Below, piece after piece: positions 14,850 to 21,056 of a DNA stretch of 21,056 nucleotides. The notes under the pieces were generated by a model. The model ran no database searches. It had not been told where the DNA came from and was given only the letters and a program-made list of their open reading frames with translations. Within the stretch, counting starts at the first letter, position 1. Each line of letters starts with the position of its first letter. The DNA lies in the NCBI GenBank assembly GCA_945281075.1, contig CALYQE010000018.1:1-21056 (forward strand). The letters run 5' to 3'. The stretch is from an uncultured Lactobacillus sp. Its GTDB lineage: Bacteria > Bacillota > Bacilli > Lactobacillales > Lactobacillaceae. A program made the position numbers and the translations under genes.

Positions 14850-15935
14850 TTAACCTTTCTTGTGTAGCAGCATCTTCTTATGCTCATAGCGCTCTTGTCC
14901 AAGCTCAATCAAACGGGTGATTAATTCCGTATAAGGAATGCCTTCCTGCTCAAACAGTTTCGGATACATGCTGATATTAGTAAAGCCCGGCAATGCGTTA
15001 ACTTCGGTCAGCACAATCTTTTGGTCACTTTCACGCAAAGTCGAGTCGACACGAGCCAAACCGCTGCATTCAGTCACTTGATAAACTTTCAGGGCATTAG
15101 CTCTAATTTTTTCAACAATTTCTGCTGGCAATTCAGCCGGAATTTGCAAAGTTGTCGTTGAATCGTCGTCATACTTATTTTCATAACTGTAAAAGGTGCC
15201 GGCAGCGTTAATGATCTGGCCCACGCCTGACACCAAAGGCTTGTCATTGCCCAGCACCGCTACTTCAACCTCGGTACCATGAATTGTTTGCTCAATCAGC
15301 ACCTTATCGTCATAACGGAAAGCATCTGCTAACGCATCTTTAAATTCTTGCTCATTAGTAACGTGATAAACACCAACTGATGACCCTTGATTAGACGGCT
15401 TAACAAAGAGGTCCCCGCCCAGCTTTTCACTTACCTTCGCATAATTGCACTTGTCATTATTAGACTCTTCGTATTCAAAACGTTTGACTGAAATCCAATC
15501 GGCTACTGCCACACCGGCACGCTGAGCCAGAATCTTAGTAAATTCCTTATCCATGGTAACGGCCGCAGATAAAACATCGTCGCCAACAAATGGCTTATCT
15601 AAAATTCTAAATAAACCTTGCAGGCACCCGTCTTCACCTAAATTACCGTGAACAATTGGAAAGAAAACATCGATTTCAGGTAAAGCCGTCAACTCAATCA
15701 GATTGGAAATATTGGCTACTTTATTGGGATTTTGCACCGTATAATGCGGGTCCGCCAGCACTTTAAACGAATCTTCTTCACTGGCCAAGTATCCATCATT
15801 AGTAATCCAAATCGGGTGAACATCAAACTTATCTTGATCAATCGCATTATAAATATTGTGGCCTGACATAATTGAGACTTCATACTCAGAAGAGTTGCCG
15901 CCAAAAATCAGACCAACTTGTGTTTTCCTAGTCAT
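14850..15935 (-). CDS. ddl: D-alanine--D-alanine ligase
   Basis: Cytoplasmic ATP-grasp enzyme joining two D-alanines for the peptidoglycan stem peptide. The 361 residues begin with the Ddl signature IFGGNSSEYEVSIMSG. The glycine-rich loop GSSVGVYHV follows, then the omega-loop segment FYSYENKYDD, and finally the metal-binding end EVNALPGFTNISMYPKL. In the NKY position (Y255), where D-lactate-using ligases of vancomycin-resistant lactobacilli and Leuconostoc carry Phe, this enzyme has Tyr. D-Ala-D-Ala product is therefore predicted. Length is normal. AGAGGT precedes the ATG by about 9 bases. It is the first gene of a two-gene unit with the HTH/coiled-coil protein. A TATAAT at 15972-15977 (minus strand) is a likely -10, without a good -35. 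Confidence 0.97.
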   Translation of the reverse strand: MTRKTQVGLIFGGNSSEYEVSIMSGHNIYNAIDQDKFDVHPIWITNDGYLASEEDSFKVLADPHYTVQNPNKVANISNLIELTALPEIDVFFPIVHGNLGEDGCLQGLFRILDKPFVGDDVLSAAVTMDKEFTKILAQRAGVAVADWISVKRFEYEESNNDKCNYAKVSEKLGGDLFVKPSNQGSSVGVYHVTNEQEFKDALADAFRYDDKVLIEQTIHGTEVEVAVLGNDKPLVSGVGQIINAAGTFYSYENKYDDDSTTTLQIPAELPAEIVEKIRANALKVYQVTECSGLARVDSTLRESDQKIVLTEVNALPGFTNISMYPKLFEQEGIPYTELITRLIELGQERYEHKKMLLHKKG

Positions 15936-16359
15936 TTGTTTCTACCTCTTAATTAATGTTTCTAATTTTTTATTATACGGCAATCAGGAATAAAAAAATT
16001 TCAAAAACAGCTTTTTTAAAAAATATTTTCCAGATTTTACCTAAAAGTTTTCTCAGTACCATGAAAATGACCATCTTTTTGGTTAAATTAACATTTTTGC
16101 TAATGAAAGTGGTTATTAATGACAGGCTAAACATGATTAAAATTTGACAATAAACTCATAACCAAGATTAATCAAAATTAGCGAAAATGGCCTAATAGCC
16201 TTTTTATTATTGGCCAATCATAAAAAAACTATTTGCGCCGCTGCGGCTGTAAGCGCTAACCTAAAATTAGCAAGTTAGTTAATTAACAAAATTTTTGAAA
16301 CGGCTAGCACAAAGACCTGCTGGTCAAAAGCTTTTACTTAACTGAAAGGAAAAAAGACC
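15936..16359. other. 424-base non-coding stretch between ddl and a membrane-protein gene
   Basis: AT-rich, with no convincing gene. Contents seen: a -10-like TATAAT for ddl on the minus strand (15972-15977). A plus-strand TTGACA (16144-16149) with ATTAAT 17 bases on (16167-16172). A small hairpin, GGC-CTAATA-GCC at 16189-16200, followed by TTTTT. A palindrome ATTGGCCAAT near 16208-16217. A GC-rich dyad GCCGC-T-GCGGC near 16237-16247. A cre-like site at 16248-16261 with TAAAAT directly after it. The layout allows promoter, leader hairpin and cre control of the gene at 16360, but none of this is proven. Confidence 0.5.
16248..16261 (+). promoter_or_regulatory. CcpA cre-like site upstream of the four-helix membrane protein
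   Basis: TGTAAGCGCTAACC matches 13 of 14 positions of the usual cre consensus TGWAARCGYTWWCA. A -10-like TAAAAT (16262-16267) begins immediately after it, so CcpA binding would cover the promoter and repress when preferred sugars are present. A weaker similar sequence (TGAAACGGCTAGCA, 16296-16309) lies further down. Confidence 0.6.
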
Positions 16360-16827
16360 ATGTTTCTCAAAAATCATTTTGGCACAATTATCACGACCGT
16401 CTTAGCTTTATTTATGGGCTTAGTGATGGCAATTTCCGTCGCCGTGGTTGATCACTTAGGCTTAGTCTGGACAGTCTTATTCAAATTATGGAGTGAAATT
16501 TTCTTCATTGTTTTCACCGTTAGCTTGTTTTTACCCTATAATCGTTGGGGCGATTGGTTTGCTGGTCTTTTTGGTCTCAAGCAGGGCACGATCGGTTTCA
16601 AACTAGTCCAAGGACTGATTCCGTCAGCCGTCTTAAATACCTTCAACACCTGCATCTGCAGCGGGCAGAGCATTTTCTATAATCCGGCCATTCCGCGCGC
16701 ATTAAGAATGCAAACCTGGCTGCAGGGCTGTGTTCATGACTGGCTGATTTTTTTCATTATTTCTTATTTAGCTTCATTTGTGGCTGTGTGGCTTGGAACC
16801 AAGGTCGCAAAAGCCATTTTAAAGTAA
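16360..16827 (+). CDS. Four-helix membrane protein, unrecognised (possibly DUF2798-like)
   Basis: 155 residues with four hydrophobic segments, about 9-30, 37-60, 85-105 and 128-150. Two halves have similar spacing, each with a Met/Ala-rich or Phe-rich helix followed by a Trp-containing helix. This recalls DUF2798-type small membrane proteins, but I am not sure of the family. Two cysteines sit in a CICSG motif near the middle and one in LQGCVHDW. AAAGGA precedes the ATG by about 9 bases. Upstream lies a cre-like site, which suggests carbon-source control. A LysR gene follows on the same strand after 97 bases, which is why a regulatory link between the two is possible. Function unknown. Confidence 0.7.
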   Translation: MFLKNHFGTIITTVLALFMGLVMAISVAVVDHLGLVWTVLFKLWSEIFFIVFTVSLFLPYNRWGDWFAGLFGLKQGTIGFKLVQGLIPSAVLNTFNTCICSGQSIFYNPAIPRALRMQTWLQGCVHDWLIFFIISYLASFVAVWLGTKVAKAILK

Positions 16828-16838
16828 ACCATGATTAA

Positions 16839-16868
16839 TTGGAATAAAGTAAACTGATAATTTATAAT
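16839..16868 (+). promoter_or_regulatory. Likely promoter of the LysR gene
   Basis: TTGGAA (16839-16844), an 18-base spacer, then a perfect TATAAT (16863-16868). The predicted start near 16875 falls in the loop of the inverted repeat 16855-16890. Confidence 0.55.
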
Positions 16869-16890
16869 TTATTATAAGTATAAATTATCA
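16855..16890. repeat. Perfect 12-bp inverted repeat before the LysR gene: terminator or operator
   Basis: TGATAATTTATA (16855-16866) and TATAAATTATCA (16879-16890) are exact reverse complements, 12 bases apart, followed by seven T. As RNA this could be a weak, AT-only terminator for the upstream membrane-protein gene. As DNA it overlaps the TATAAT of the LysR promoter, so it could equally be a LysR binding site for self-control. Both roles are possible together. Confidence 0.65.
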
Positions 16891-16924
16891 TTTTTTTAGC
16901 GTTAAGTAAAATCGGAGCGTCACC

Positions 16925-17851
16925 ATGAATAATCCAGAAGAATTGCAGCATTTTTTAGATATTTTGCTAAAAGAAAGCAATTTTACGAAAGCAGCGCAAG
17001 AGCTCTACATCTCGCAGCCTTATTTAACCCAATTAATTAAACGGATTGAAAAAGCACTAGGTGTAAAAATCATTGAACGTGACAAGCCGCCCTATACATT
17101 GACCCCAGCGGGACTGGTCTACTATCACTACCTTGAAAGCGTTGCTTATGACAAGCACCAATTACAACGCAACTTAGCTTCATATATCCACCCGGGAAAA
17201 CAGATCATTCGCATTGGCATTTTAGAAAGTCTGGGCACTTACCTCTTACCAGAAATTTTACCCGCTTTTCTGAAAACAAATCCCGAAGTCAAAATTCAAT
17301 TAGTTGAAGCACTTCCTCGCGAAAGCGAAAAAAGACTGCTAAACGGCGATATCGACTGTTATCTTGGCCAAACGCCTGAGGCAATTGATTCCAGCCTTGA
17401 TGTGGTTGTCAGCGGTGGTGAAAAATACTATGTGGTCATCTCACCTGCTTCACCATACTACCAAGAAAGAAAATTTATTCTTCAACCCGACGAGCTAAAG
17501 TTGAAAGAAGTTTTGCAGGAGCCTTTAGTATTGAGCGCACCCGGTTCAGCAATCAGACACCAAGTAGATGGTTTATTTCAAAGGCTAAAGCTGCAAGCAA
17601 ATATCGTCATGGAATCAAAGAGCGTCATTACGGCTACTAACTTGGCGGTTCACGGTATTGGCTTAACTATTTCTTCGGCAAGCATCATTAAGCGGATCGC
17701 TCAAACCCCAATTAACCTCTTGCCATTAGACGATAACATTATTAATTTAACTTTCTTTTTAGCGACCCGACGCCAAGAAAAACTATCGTCCGCCTTAAAA
17801 AATTTGATCAAAATTTTTAAAAACAAAGACCTTAAACCTCAAATCAATTAA
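16925..17851 (+). CDS. LysR-family transcriptional regulator
   Basis: 308 residues with the standard layout. An N-terminal winged HTH (about 3-62) holds SNFTKAAQELYISQPYLTQL and LGVKIIERDKPPYTLTPAG. A linker helix follows, and then an effector-binding domain (about 90-300) of the periplasmic-binding-protein fold, opening RIGILESLGTYLLPEILPAF. LysR proteins bind dyads near the promoters of a neighbouring gene and their own, and respond to a small ligand, which is unknown here. GGAG lies 7 bases before the ATG. A perfect 12-bp dyad overlaps the likely promoter. Candidate targets are the gene itself and the membrane protein upstream; LysR targets are more often divergent, so this is uncertain. 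Its stop is one base from the stop of the convergent bacteriocin gene. Confidence 0.92.
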   Translation: MNNPEELQHFLDILLKESNFTKAAQELYISQPYLTQLIKRIEKALGVKIIERDKPPYTLTPAGLVYYHYLESVAYDKHQLQRNLASYIHPGKQIIRIGILESLGTYLLPEILPAFLKTNPEVKIQLVEALPRESEKRLLNGDIDCYLGQTPEAIDSSLDVVVSGGEKYYVVISPASPYYQERKFILQPDELKLKEVLQEPLVLSAPGSAIRHQVDGLFQRLKLQANIVMESKSVITATNLAVHGIGLTISSASIIKRIAQTPINLLPLDDNIINLTFFLATRRQEKLSSALKNLIKIFKNKDLKPQIN

Positions 17852-17852
17852 T

Positions 17853-18914
17853 TTAGTCCTCCGGCTCCGCCCAGCTAACGCGATACACTTTATTGATTTT
17901 GGCCGGATGTTTAGCCAAGTTTGGCAAGTTGACTTTTTGATGGTAAGCCACTGTTAGGTAAACATCATTTTCGCTAAGCAGCTGGATTCCTTCAACCTCA
18001 GTATAATAGCCAGCAATCTCTAAGCTAGTCTCCTTGGTTAAATTAACCAGTTGCCAATTGGGTGCTTGCTTTTCTCCCCAAGGAATTTTAATGATCTTGC
18101 GATCTTGACCGCTCCGATCATCAAACGGCTGACTGGAAAGATAAATTTCAAACTGATCATGCCGATTTTGATCCAGGTAATGATCAAGATCGAAGCCTTG
18201 CAGCGAACCCACTTGTCCGTCTTTTCCTGACAGATTTGGGATCATAAAGGCAGCTAAGCAGTTAAGCTTACTAATATCGACCTCTTTGCCGGCAGCTGTT
18301 GCATGGTCTAAGGCATAATTAATCTCACGTAAATAATAAAGCGCGAAGTAGCCGTTATGTTCGTTATCGCCGTAGGCCAACAAGAAATAGCGATAATCCG
18401 GAGAAACTGCGGCTTCGACGCGAGCAAAGTCGCTGTTAGCGCATTTTAGTCCAAAACGATCGCCCGCATGATTTAAATTGACTAGGCGCGGCATCTTCAC
18501 AGCTTGTTGATAGCGGTGGCTAAACACCAAGCCCACCCGGGCAATTTGCTTTGACCAGTTAGACCAGGCTGCGCTTTGATTCGAATCATTGGGGCTAGTC
18601 CCAATGAACCACTGCCCGAATTTACCGGCCGTGATCAAAGTTTGGGTATGCCCCGCGGCCTTTTTAGTCAAAGTAAGCCGCGGACACCTTTTATTGAAGG
18701 CAACATTTTTTCCCGTTCTTCCCCGGTAAACAAAAGTATCGCCAGCAACGTGCTGCAAGGCGTAGGTGTACTTCCCATTAATCGTCGCTTTTTGGACGAC
18801 AACCTGACGTAGATCCTGATCAACCGGACCGGTCACGCCTTCCCAATCATCTAGGTTGCTAATCAGCTCAACTTTAACTTTCTTTGCTTGCGGAATCTCT
18901 TGATTAATGGCCAC
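17853..18914 (-). CDS. Helveticin J-family class III bacteriocin
   Basis: 353 residues resembling helveticin J, a large heat-labile bacteriocin of L. helveticus (about 333 residues as I recall). Blocks shared with helveticin J occur in the same order. They are AGHTQT at 87-92, GQWFIG at 100-105, KQIARV at 122-127, PRLVNLNHAG at 142-151, EAAVSPDY at 167-174, an IYLSSQ block and a KIPW block. Near the end come WQLVNL, EVEGIQLLSENDVYLTVAYH and YRVSW. There is no signal peptide or double-glycine leader, as is usual for this family, so the export route is unclear. The start is GTG at 18912-18914 with a weak AGAGAAG ribosome binding site. No immunity or transport gene is adjacent. It is divergent from a secreted CAP protein and convergent, almost touching, with LysR. 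Homology is clear; killing activity is not shown. Confidence 0.88.
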   Translation of the reverse strand: MAINQEIPQAKKVKVELISNLDDWEGVTGPVDQDLRQVVVQKATINGKYTYALQHVAGDTFVYRGRTGKNVAFNKRCPRLTLTKKAAGHTQTLITAGKFGQWFIGTSPNDSNQSAAWSNWSKQIARVGLVFSHRYQQAVKMPRLVNLNHAGDRFGLKCANSDFARVEAAVSPDYRYFLLAYGDNEHNGYFALYYLREINYALDHATAAGKEVDISKLNCLAAFMIPNLSGKDGQVGSLQGFDLDHYLDQNRHDQFEIYLSSQPFDDRSGQDRKIIKIPWGEKQAPNWQLVNLTKETSLEIAGYYTEVEGIQLLSENDVYLTVAYHQKVNLPNLAKHPAKINKVYRVSWAEPED

Positions 18915-19038
18915 AACAATTCTTCTCTTTCTTTATTTAAAACAGCAATTCTTAAATATCCTTGTAAAATATTGTTTTTGCCCATTTCGGCACTGTTTTG
19001 TCCTATAATTATTTCATAAAGCAGGAGACTTTTGAAAA
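18915..19038. promoter_or_regulatory. Divergent control region of the bacteriocin and CAP genes
   Basis: 124 bases separate the two start codons. On the plus strand a perfect TATAAT lies near 19003-19008 with no good -35 at 17 bases (TTGCCC is 20 bases upstream). AGGAG (19023-19027) serves the CAP gene. On the minus strand I find no clear promoter for the bacteriocin gene, only AT-rich -10-like sequence. Confidence 0.45.
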
Positions 19039-20025
19039 ATGTTACACCGGATTTTTATTGCACTGACCAGTTTAGTAGTTGGATTTTCTTTTAGTTATAC
19101 ACCTGTTGCCGCGGCTGCTTTTACGCCTAGCGAGACTGACCGCATCGGTCAATTGCGCCAAGAATATGCTGCGCTCGACCAGACCAGCTTTAATTCACAC
19201 AATTTATATGCTGTTCTGCCCCAATTTAAAGATCAATTTAAAGCGGGCAAGGTGGTGCCTAACTATTTGACTGCTCAGTTAGACTATCTCAATTTTTACC
19301 GCGGGATTTTTGGATTAGCACCTGTTAGCATCAACGAGGAAGATAATCAGGCCGCACAGAAAACCGCCGCCGTTTTAGCTGTTCTAAATGCAAACCCACT
19401 GGTTAATCAACATAATTTACCTCATGAAAAGCGCCCCAAGCTGATTAATAAGGCAATCTGGCATTTGGCAAAAGTTACGTCCAACCAGGCCAATCTTAAT
19501 TTTAATACTGCTAACCAGAGCGCTGGCGCGGTGATCACCGATTTATTAACTGATCGCTATAATTTATCCGGTGCCGATACTGGACATCGAGCTTGGCTGC
19601 TATCAACCAGACTAACTGCCACGGGCTTTGGTGCTGCTTATGGCAAAAACGGCTGTCGCTATTCCGTTCAAAAGGTTATAAATCCGGCCGATACCTTTCA
19701 CCCCGCTAGTCAAGAGCAAGTTGCCTACCCATCTGGGGACGTTTTTCCCCTTGAACTTTTGCAAAATAATAAAATTGCCTGGTCACTGTATTTATCAGAC
19801 CGAGACTTTGATTCCATACCGCTCATCACGATTACGGATGAAGATACTAACTCTACCTATCAGGCAAAAGACGTCAAAAACTACAGTAATGCCGGCTATG
19901 GCAATTTTCAAACCATTATTACTTATTCGCCTAATCAAACACCATTAATTGCCGGACATGAGTACCGAATTCAAGTGGGCGACCTCGCGACTTACCGCGT
20001 TAAATTATTCTCGTTAACTAAGTAA
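19039..20025 (+). CDS. Secreted CAP-domain (SCP-like) protein
   Basis: 328 residues. A signal peptide (about 1-26, hydrophobic core, likely cut in TPVAAAA) directs export; there is no LPXTG or other anchor, so the protein is probably released or loosely wall-bound. The CAP domain covers about 75-225. It begins with the helix LTAQLDYLNFYRGIFGL and continues with the histidine segment NQHNLPH and SAGAVITDLL. It ends with TGHRAWLLSTRLTATGFG, the HRxWLL...GFG pattern typical of bacterial CAP proteins. The C-terminal 100 residues look like a beta-rich extra domain. Bacterial CAP proteins have no settled activity. The ribosome binding site is AGGAG with an 11-base spacer. It is monocistronic, divergent from the bacteriocin gene, with a strong terminator after it. 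Confidence 0.87.
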   Translation: MLHRIFIALTSLVVGFSFSYTPVAAAAFTPSETDRIGQLRQEYAALDQTSFNSHNLYAVLPQFKDQFKAGKVVPNYLTAQLDYLNFYRGIFGLAPVSINEEDNQAAQKTAAVLAVLNANPLVNQHNLPHEKRPKLINKAIWHLAKVTSNQANLNFNTANQSAGAVITDLLTDRYNLSGADTGHRAWLLSTRLTATGFGAAYGKNGCRYSVQKVINPADTFHPASQEQVAYPSGDVFPLELLQNNKIAWSLYLSDRDFDSIPLITITDEDTNSTYQAKDVKNYSNAGYGNFQTIITYSPNQTPLIAGHEYRIQVGDLATYRVKLFSLTK

Positions 20026-20054
20026 AACGGCTTTTCAACAAAATCTAAACTAAC

Positions 20055-20089
20055 AAAAAGCTCAAAAGCAGATTGCTTTTGAGCTTTTT
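20055..20089. terminator. Bidirectional terminator between convergent genes
   Basis: A perfect 16-bp stem (20055-20070 with 20074-20089, core AAGCTCAAAAGCA) with a 3-base loop and T-runs in both directions. It ends the CAP gene and the minus-strand gene whose stop codon at 20089 touches it. Confidence 0.9.
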
Positions 20090-20565
20090 TATTTAAGATA
20101 GTCGCTGATTGCAGCTAATAAGCCGGCTTCATTATTGACAATGATGCCGTTTAATTTAACTAAGCCAGTGGTGTACAAGTTCAAGTAGTGAAACTGGTTT
20201 TCGGCAATTTCACTTAAAGCCTGCAGCTTCTTCTGATTGCTGCTCCCCTGCTGCCTTGTATCGGTGTACAGACCGACAATGGGAATTTCTTTTGCGTAAG
20301 CAACACCAATTTCGCTGGCCACACCATTATCAATACTCAGTCCATCAAGAATTGCTACCATCAGGTCACTCTGCAGCAATTTTTGCGTGTCTGCCTGTGC
20401 AATCATCTTGGAATCAGCATAGGCTTGCTTGTCATTAATTTCCGCATTTTCCTGGGGCAAATACAAATCAATCTGCGGGTCAAGCTGGCGAATTTTCGCC
20501 GCTAGCTGCGCATTATAATTAATCTCTGCTTGTGAAAAAAGCGCATTGGCAAAATATATTTTCAT
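20089..20565 (-). CDS. Nucleoside 2-deoxyribosyltransferase-like protein
   Basis: 158 residues, the usual size for this family (157 in the L. leichmannii enzyme as I recall). Such enzymes exchange the base on a 2-deoxyribonucleoside through a covalent intermediate on a glutamate, as part of nucleoside salvage in lactobacilli. Visible motifs: MKIYFANALF at the N terminus with the tyrosine at position 4. Then comes ILDGLSIDNGVASEIGVAYA at 72-91, matching the D-G...D-x-G-x-x-x-E-x-G-x-A pattern, with E85 as candidate nucleophile and D74 and D79 as partners. Its sequence differs from the classical L. leichmannii enzyme, so the substrate may differ. AAGGAG precedes the ATG with good spacing. It follows the membrane-protein gene by 21 bases and is probably cotranscribed with it. 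Confidence 0.83.
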   Translation of the reverse strand: MKIYFANALFSQAEINYNAQLAAKIRQLDPQIDLYLPQENAEINDKQAYADSKMIAQADTQKLLQSDLMVAILDGLSIDNGVASEIGVAYAKEIPIVGLYTDTRQQGSSNQKKLQALSEIAENQFHYLNLYTTGLVKLNGIIVNNEAGLLAAISDYLK

Positions 20566-20586
20566 TTTTAACTCCTTGTGACGAGC

Positions 20587-21056
20587 TTAATCAGCCGAGG
20601 CAGTAAATTCCCAGACAATCGCACTAAGGACATACAAGATTACGCCCACAATAACAAAATCCAAAAAAATGCTGCTGCTGATTTCCAAAATGTAGCCAAA
20701 AACAGCTACCTGATCAACGTTGATGACGATTGGAACCAGCGCTAAAATACCGGCGATTAAAATCACCCAAAAACCGGCCCACATGCACGAGGCAGTGACT
20801 TCATGCGCTAATGCCTTGGAACTCATCGCCGTCTTCATTTCGCTAACTAGCGACCTGATGCTGATTACGGCCATCACCAGTAAAACGAGATTAATCAATA
20901 AGAAAATAAAGGCAACGTTACCGCCAATGGTGATCGTTTGTAAGCTGAACGCATCAGCCACTTCATAAGGCGCATTATTTCGCTGCTTTTTTAATTTTTG
21001 TCGCACCAGTTGCGCATCACTCGAAGATTCCTGATCAATATTGCGATCAATATCAA
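20587..21056 (-). CDS. Membrane protein, unrecognised; 5' end outside the window
   Basis: The frame stays open from the stop at 20587 to the window edge. A GTG at 21004-21006 could start a 139-residue form, but no ribosome binding site precedes it. Upstream codons in the same frame encode a polar stretch (DIDRNIDQESSSDAQ), so the true start most likely lies beyond 21056. The visible part is a polar, basic N-terminal segment, then three hydrophobic stretches (about 27-50, 75-98 and 103-135 counted from the GTG), ending WEFTASAD. I do not recognise the family. It sits 21 bases before the deoxyribosyltransferase-like gene on the same strand. Confidence 0.65.
   Translation of the reverse strand, partial: DIDRNIDQESSSDAQLVRQKLKKQRNNAPYEVADAFSLQTITIGGNVAFIFLLINLVLLVMAVISIRSLVSEMKTAMSSKALAHEVTASCMWAGFWVILIAGILALVPIVINVDQVAVFGYILEISSSIFLDFVIVGVILYVLSAIVWEFTASAD

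Noticed and set aside
15956..16147. 63-codon plus-strand reading frame after ddl
   Set aside because: No ribosome binding site, very AT-rich Lys/Phe/Ile composition as expected from chance, and no family resemblance.
1..21056. CRISPR array, insertion sequence, prophage or defence island
   Set aside because: No regularly spaced direct repeats, transposase, integrase or recognisable defence genes were seen; codon use and gene content look like ordinary chromosome.

Overview
The window looks like chromosomal DNA from a Lactobacillus of the delbrueckii/helveticus/acidophilus kind. This rests on an 843-residue PepN closely resembling lactobacillar PepN, an Apf-type secreted surface protein, a helveticin J-family bacteriocin gene, low GC content, strong AGGAGG-type ribosome binding sites and compact operons ending in clear intrinsic terminators. 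I cannot name the species. I see no IS elements, phage genes, CRISPR array, tRNA or rRNA.

Layout. Positions 1-54 may hold the tail of a plus-strand gene, followed by a bidirectional terminator. Positions 118-4537 (minus) form a BceAB/VraFG-type ABC exporter operon: one ATPase and two tandemly duplicated FtsX-like permeases, with a promoter and an inverted-repeat operator in front. Positions 4675-5289 (minus) encode an ECF transporter S component with its own promoter. Positions 5373-6161 (minus) encode a DUF4931/GalT-like protein, divergent from an L,D-transpeptidase at 6271-7482. A bidirectional terminator separates that gene from pepN (7650-10181, minus). Divergent from pepN is a small Apf-like secreted protein (10342-10707). 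Then comes a small two-helix membrane protein (10865-11125, minus).

Positions 11257-13942 (minus) form a three-gene operon in which every junction is a 4-base ATGA overlap: two YibE/F membrane proteins and an alpha/beta hydrolase. Positions 14080-15935 (minus) hold ddl followed by a MerR-like HTH/coiled-coil protein. A 424-base non-coding stretch (15936-16359) carries a good CcpA cre-like site ahead of an unrecognised four-helix membrane protein. A LysR regulator follows, with a perfect 12-bp inverted repeat overlapping its likely promoter. The LysR gene converges, with one base between stop codons, on a helveticin J-family bacteriocin gene (17853-18914, minus). That gene is divergent from a secreted CAP-domain protein (19039-20025). 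The window ends in a minus-strand unit: a membrane protein running off the edge and a nucleoside 2-deoxyribosyltransferase-like protein.

Themes. Much of the window concerns the cell envelope: peptide export/resistance, L,D-transpeptidase, Ddl, Apf-like protein, CAP protein and bacteriocin. The rest is housekeeping (PepN, vitamin uptake, nucleoside metabolism). I found no clearly new multi-gene system. The less-explained parts are the YibE/F-hydrolase operon, the HTH/coiled-coil partner of ddl, the cre/LysR-linked membrane protein, and the bacteriocin gene with no evident immunity or export gene. Several starts were moved from the longest reading frame on the basis of ribosome binding sites or promoters, as noted in the entries.
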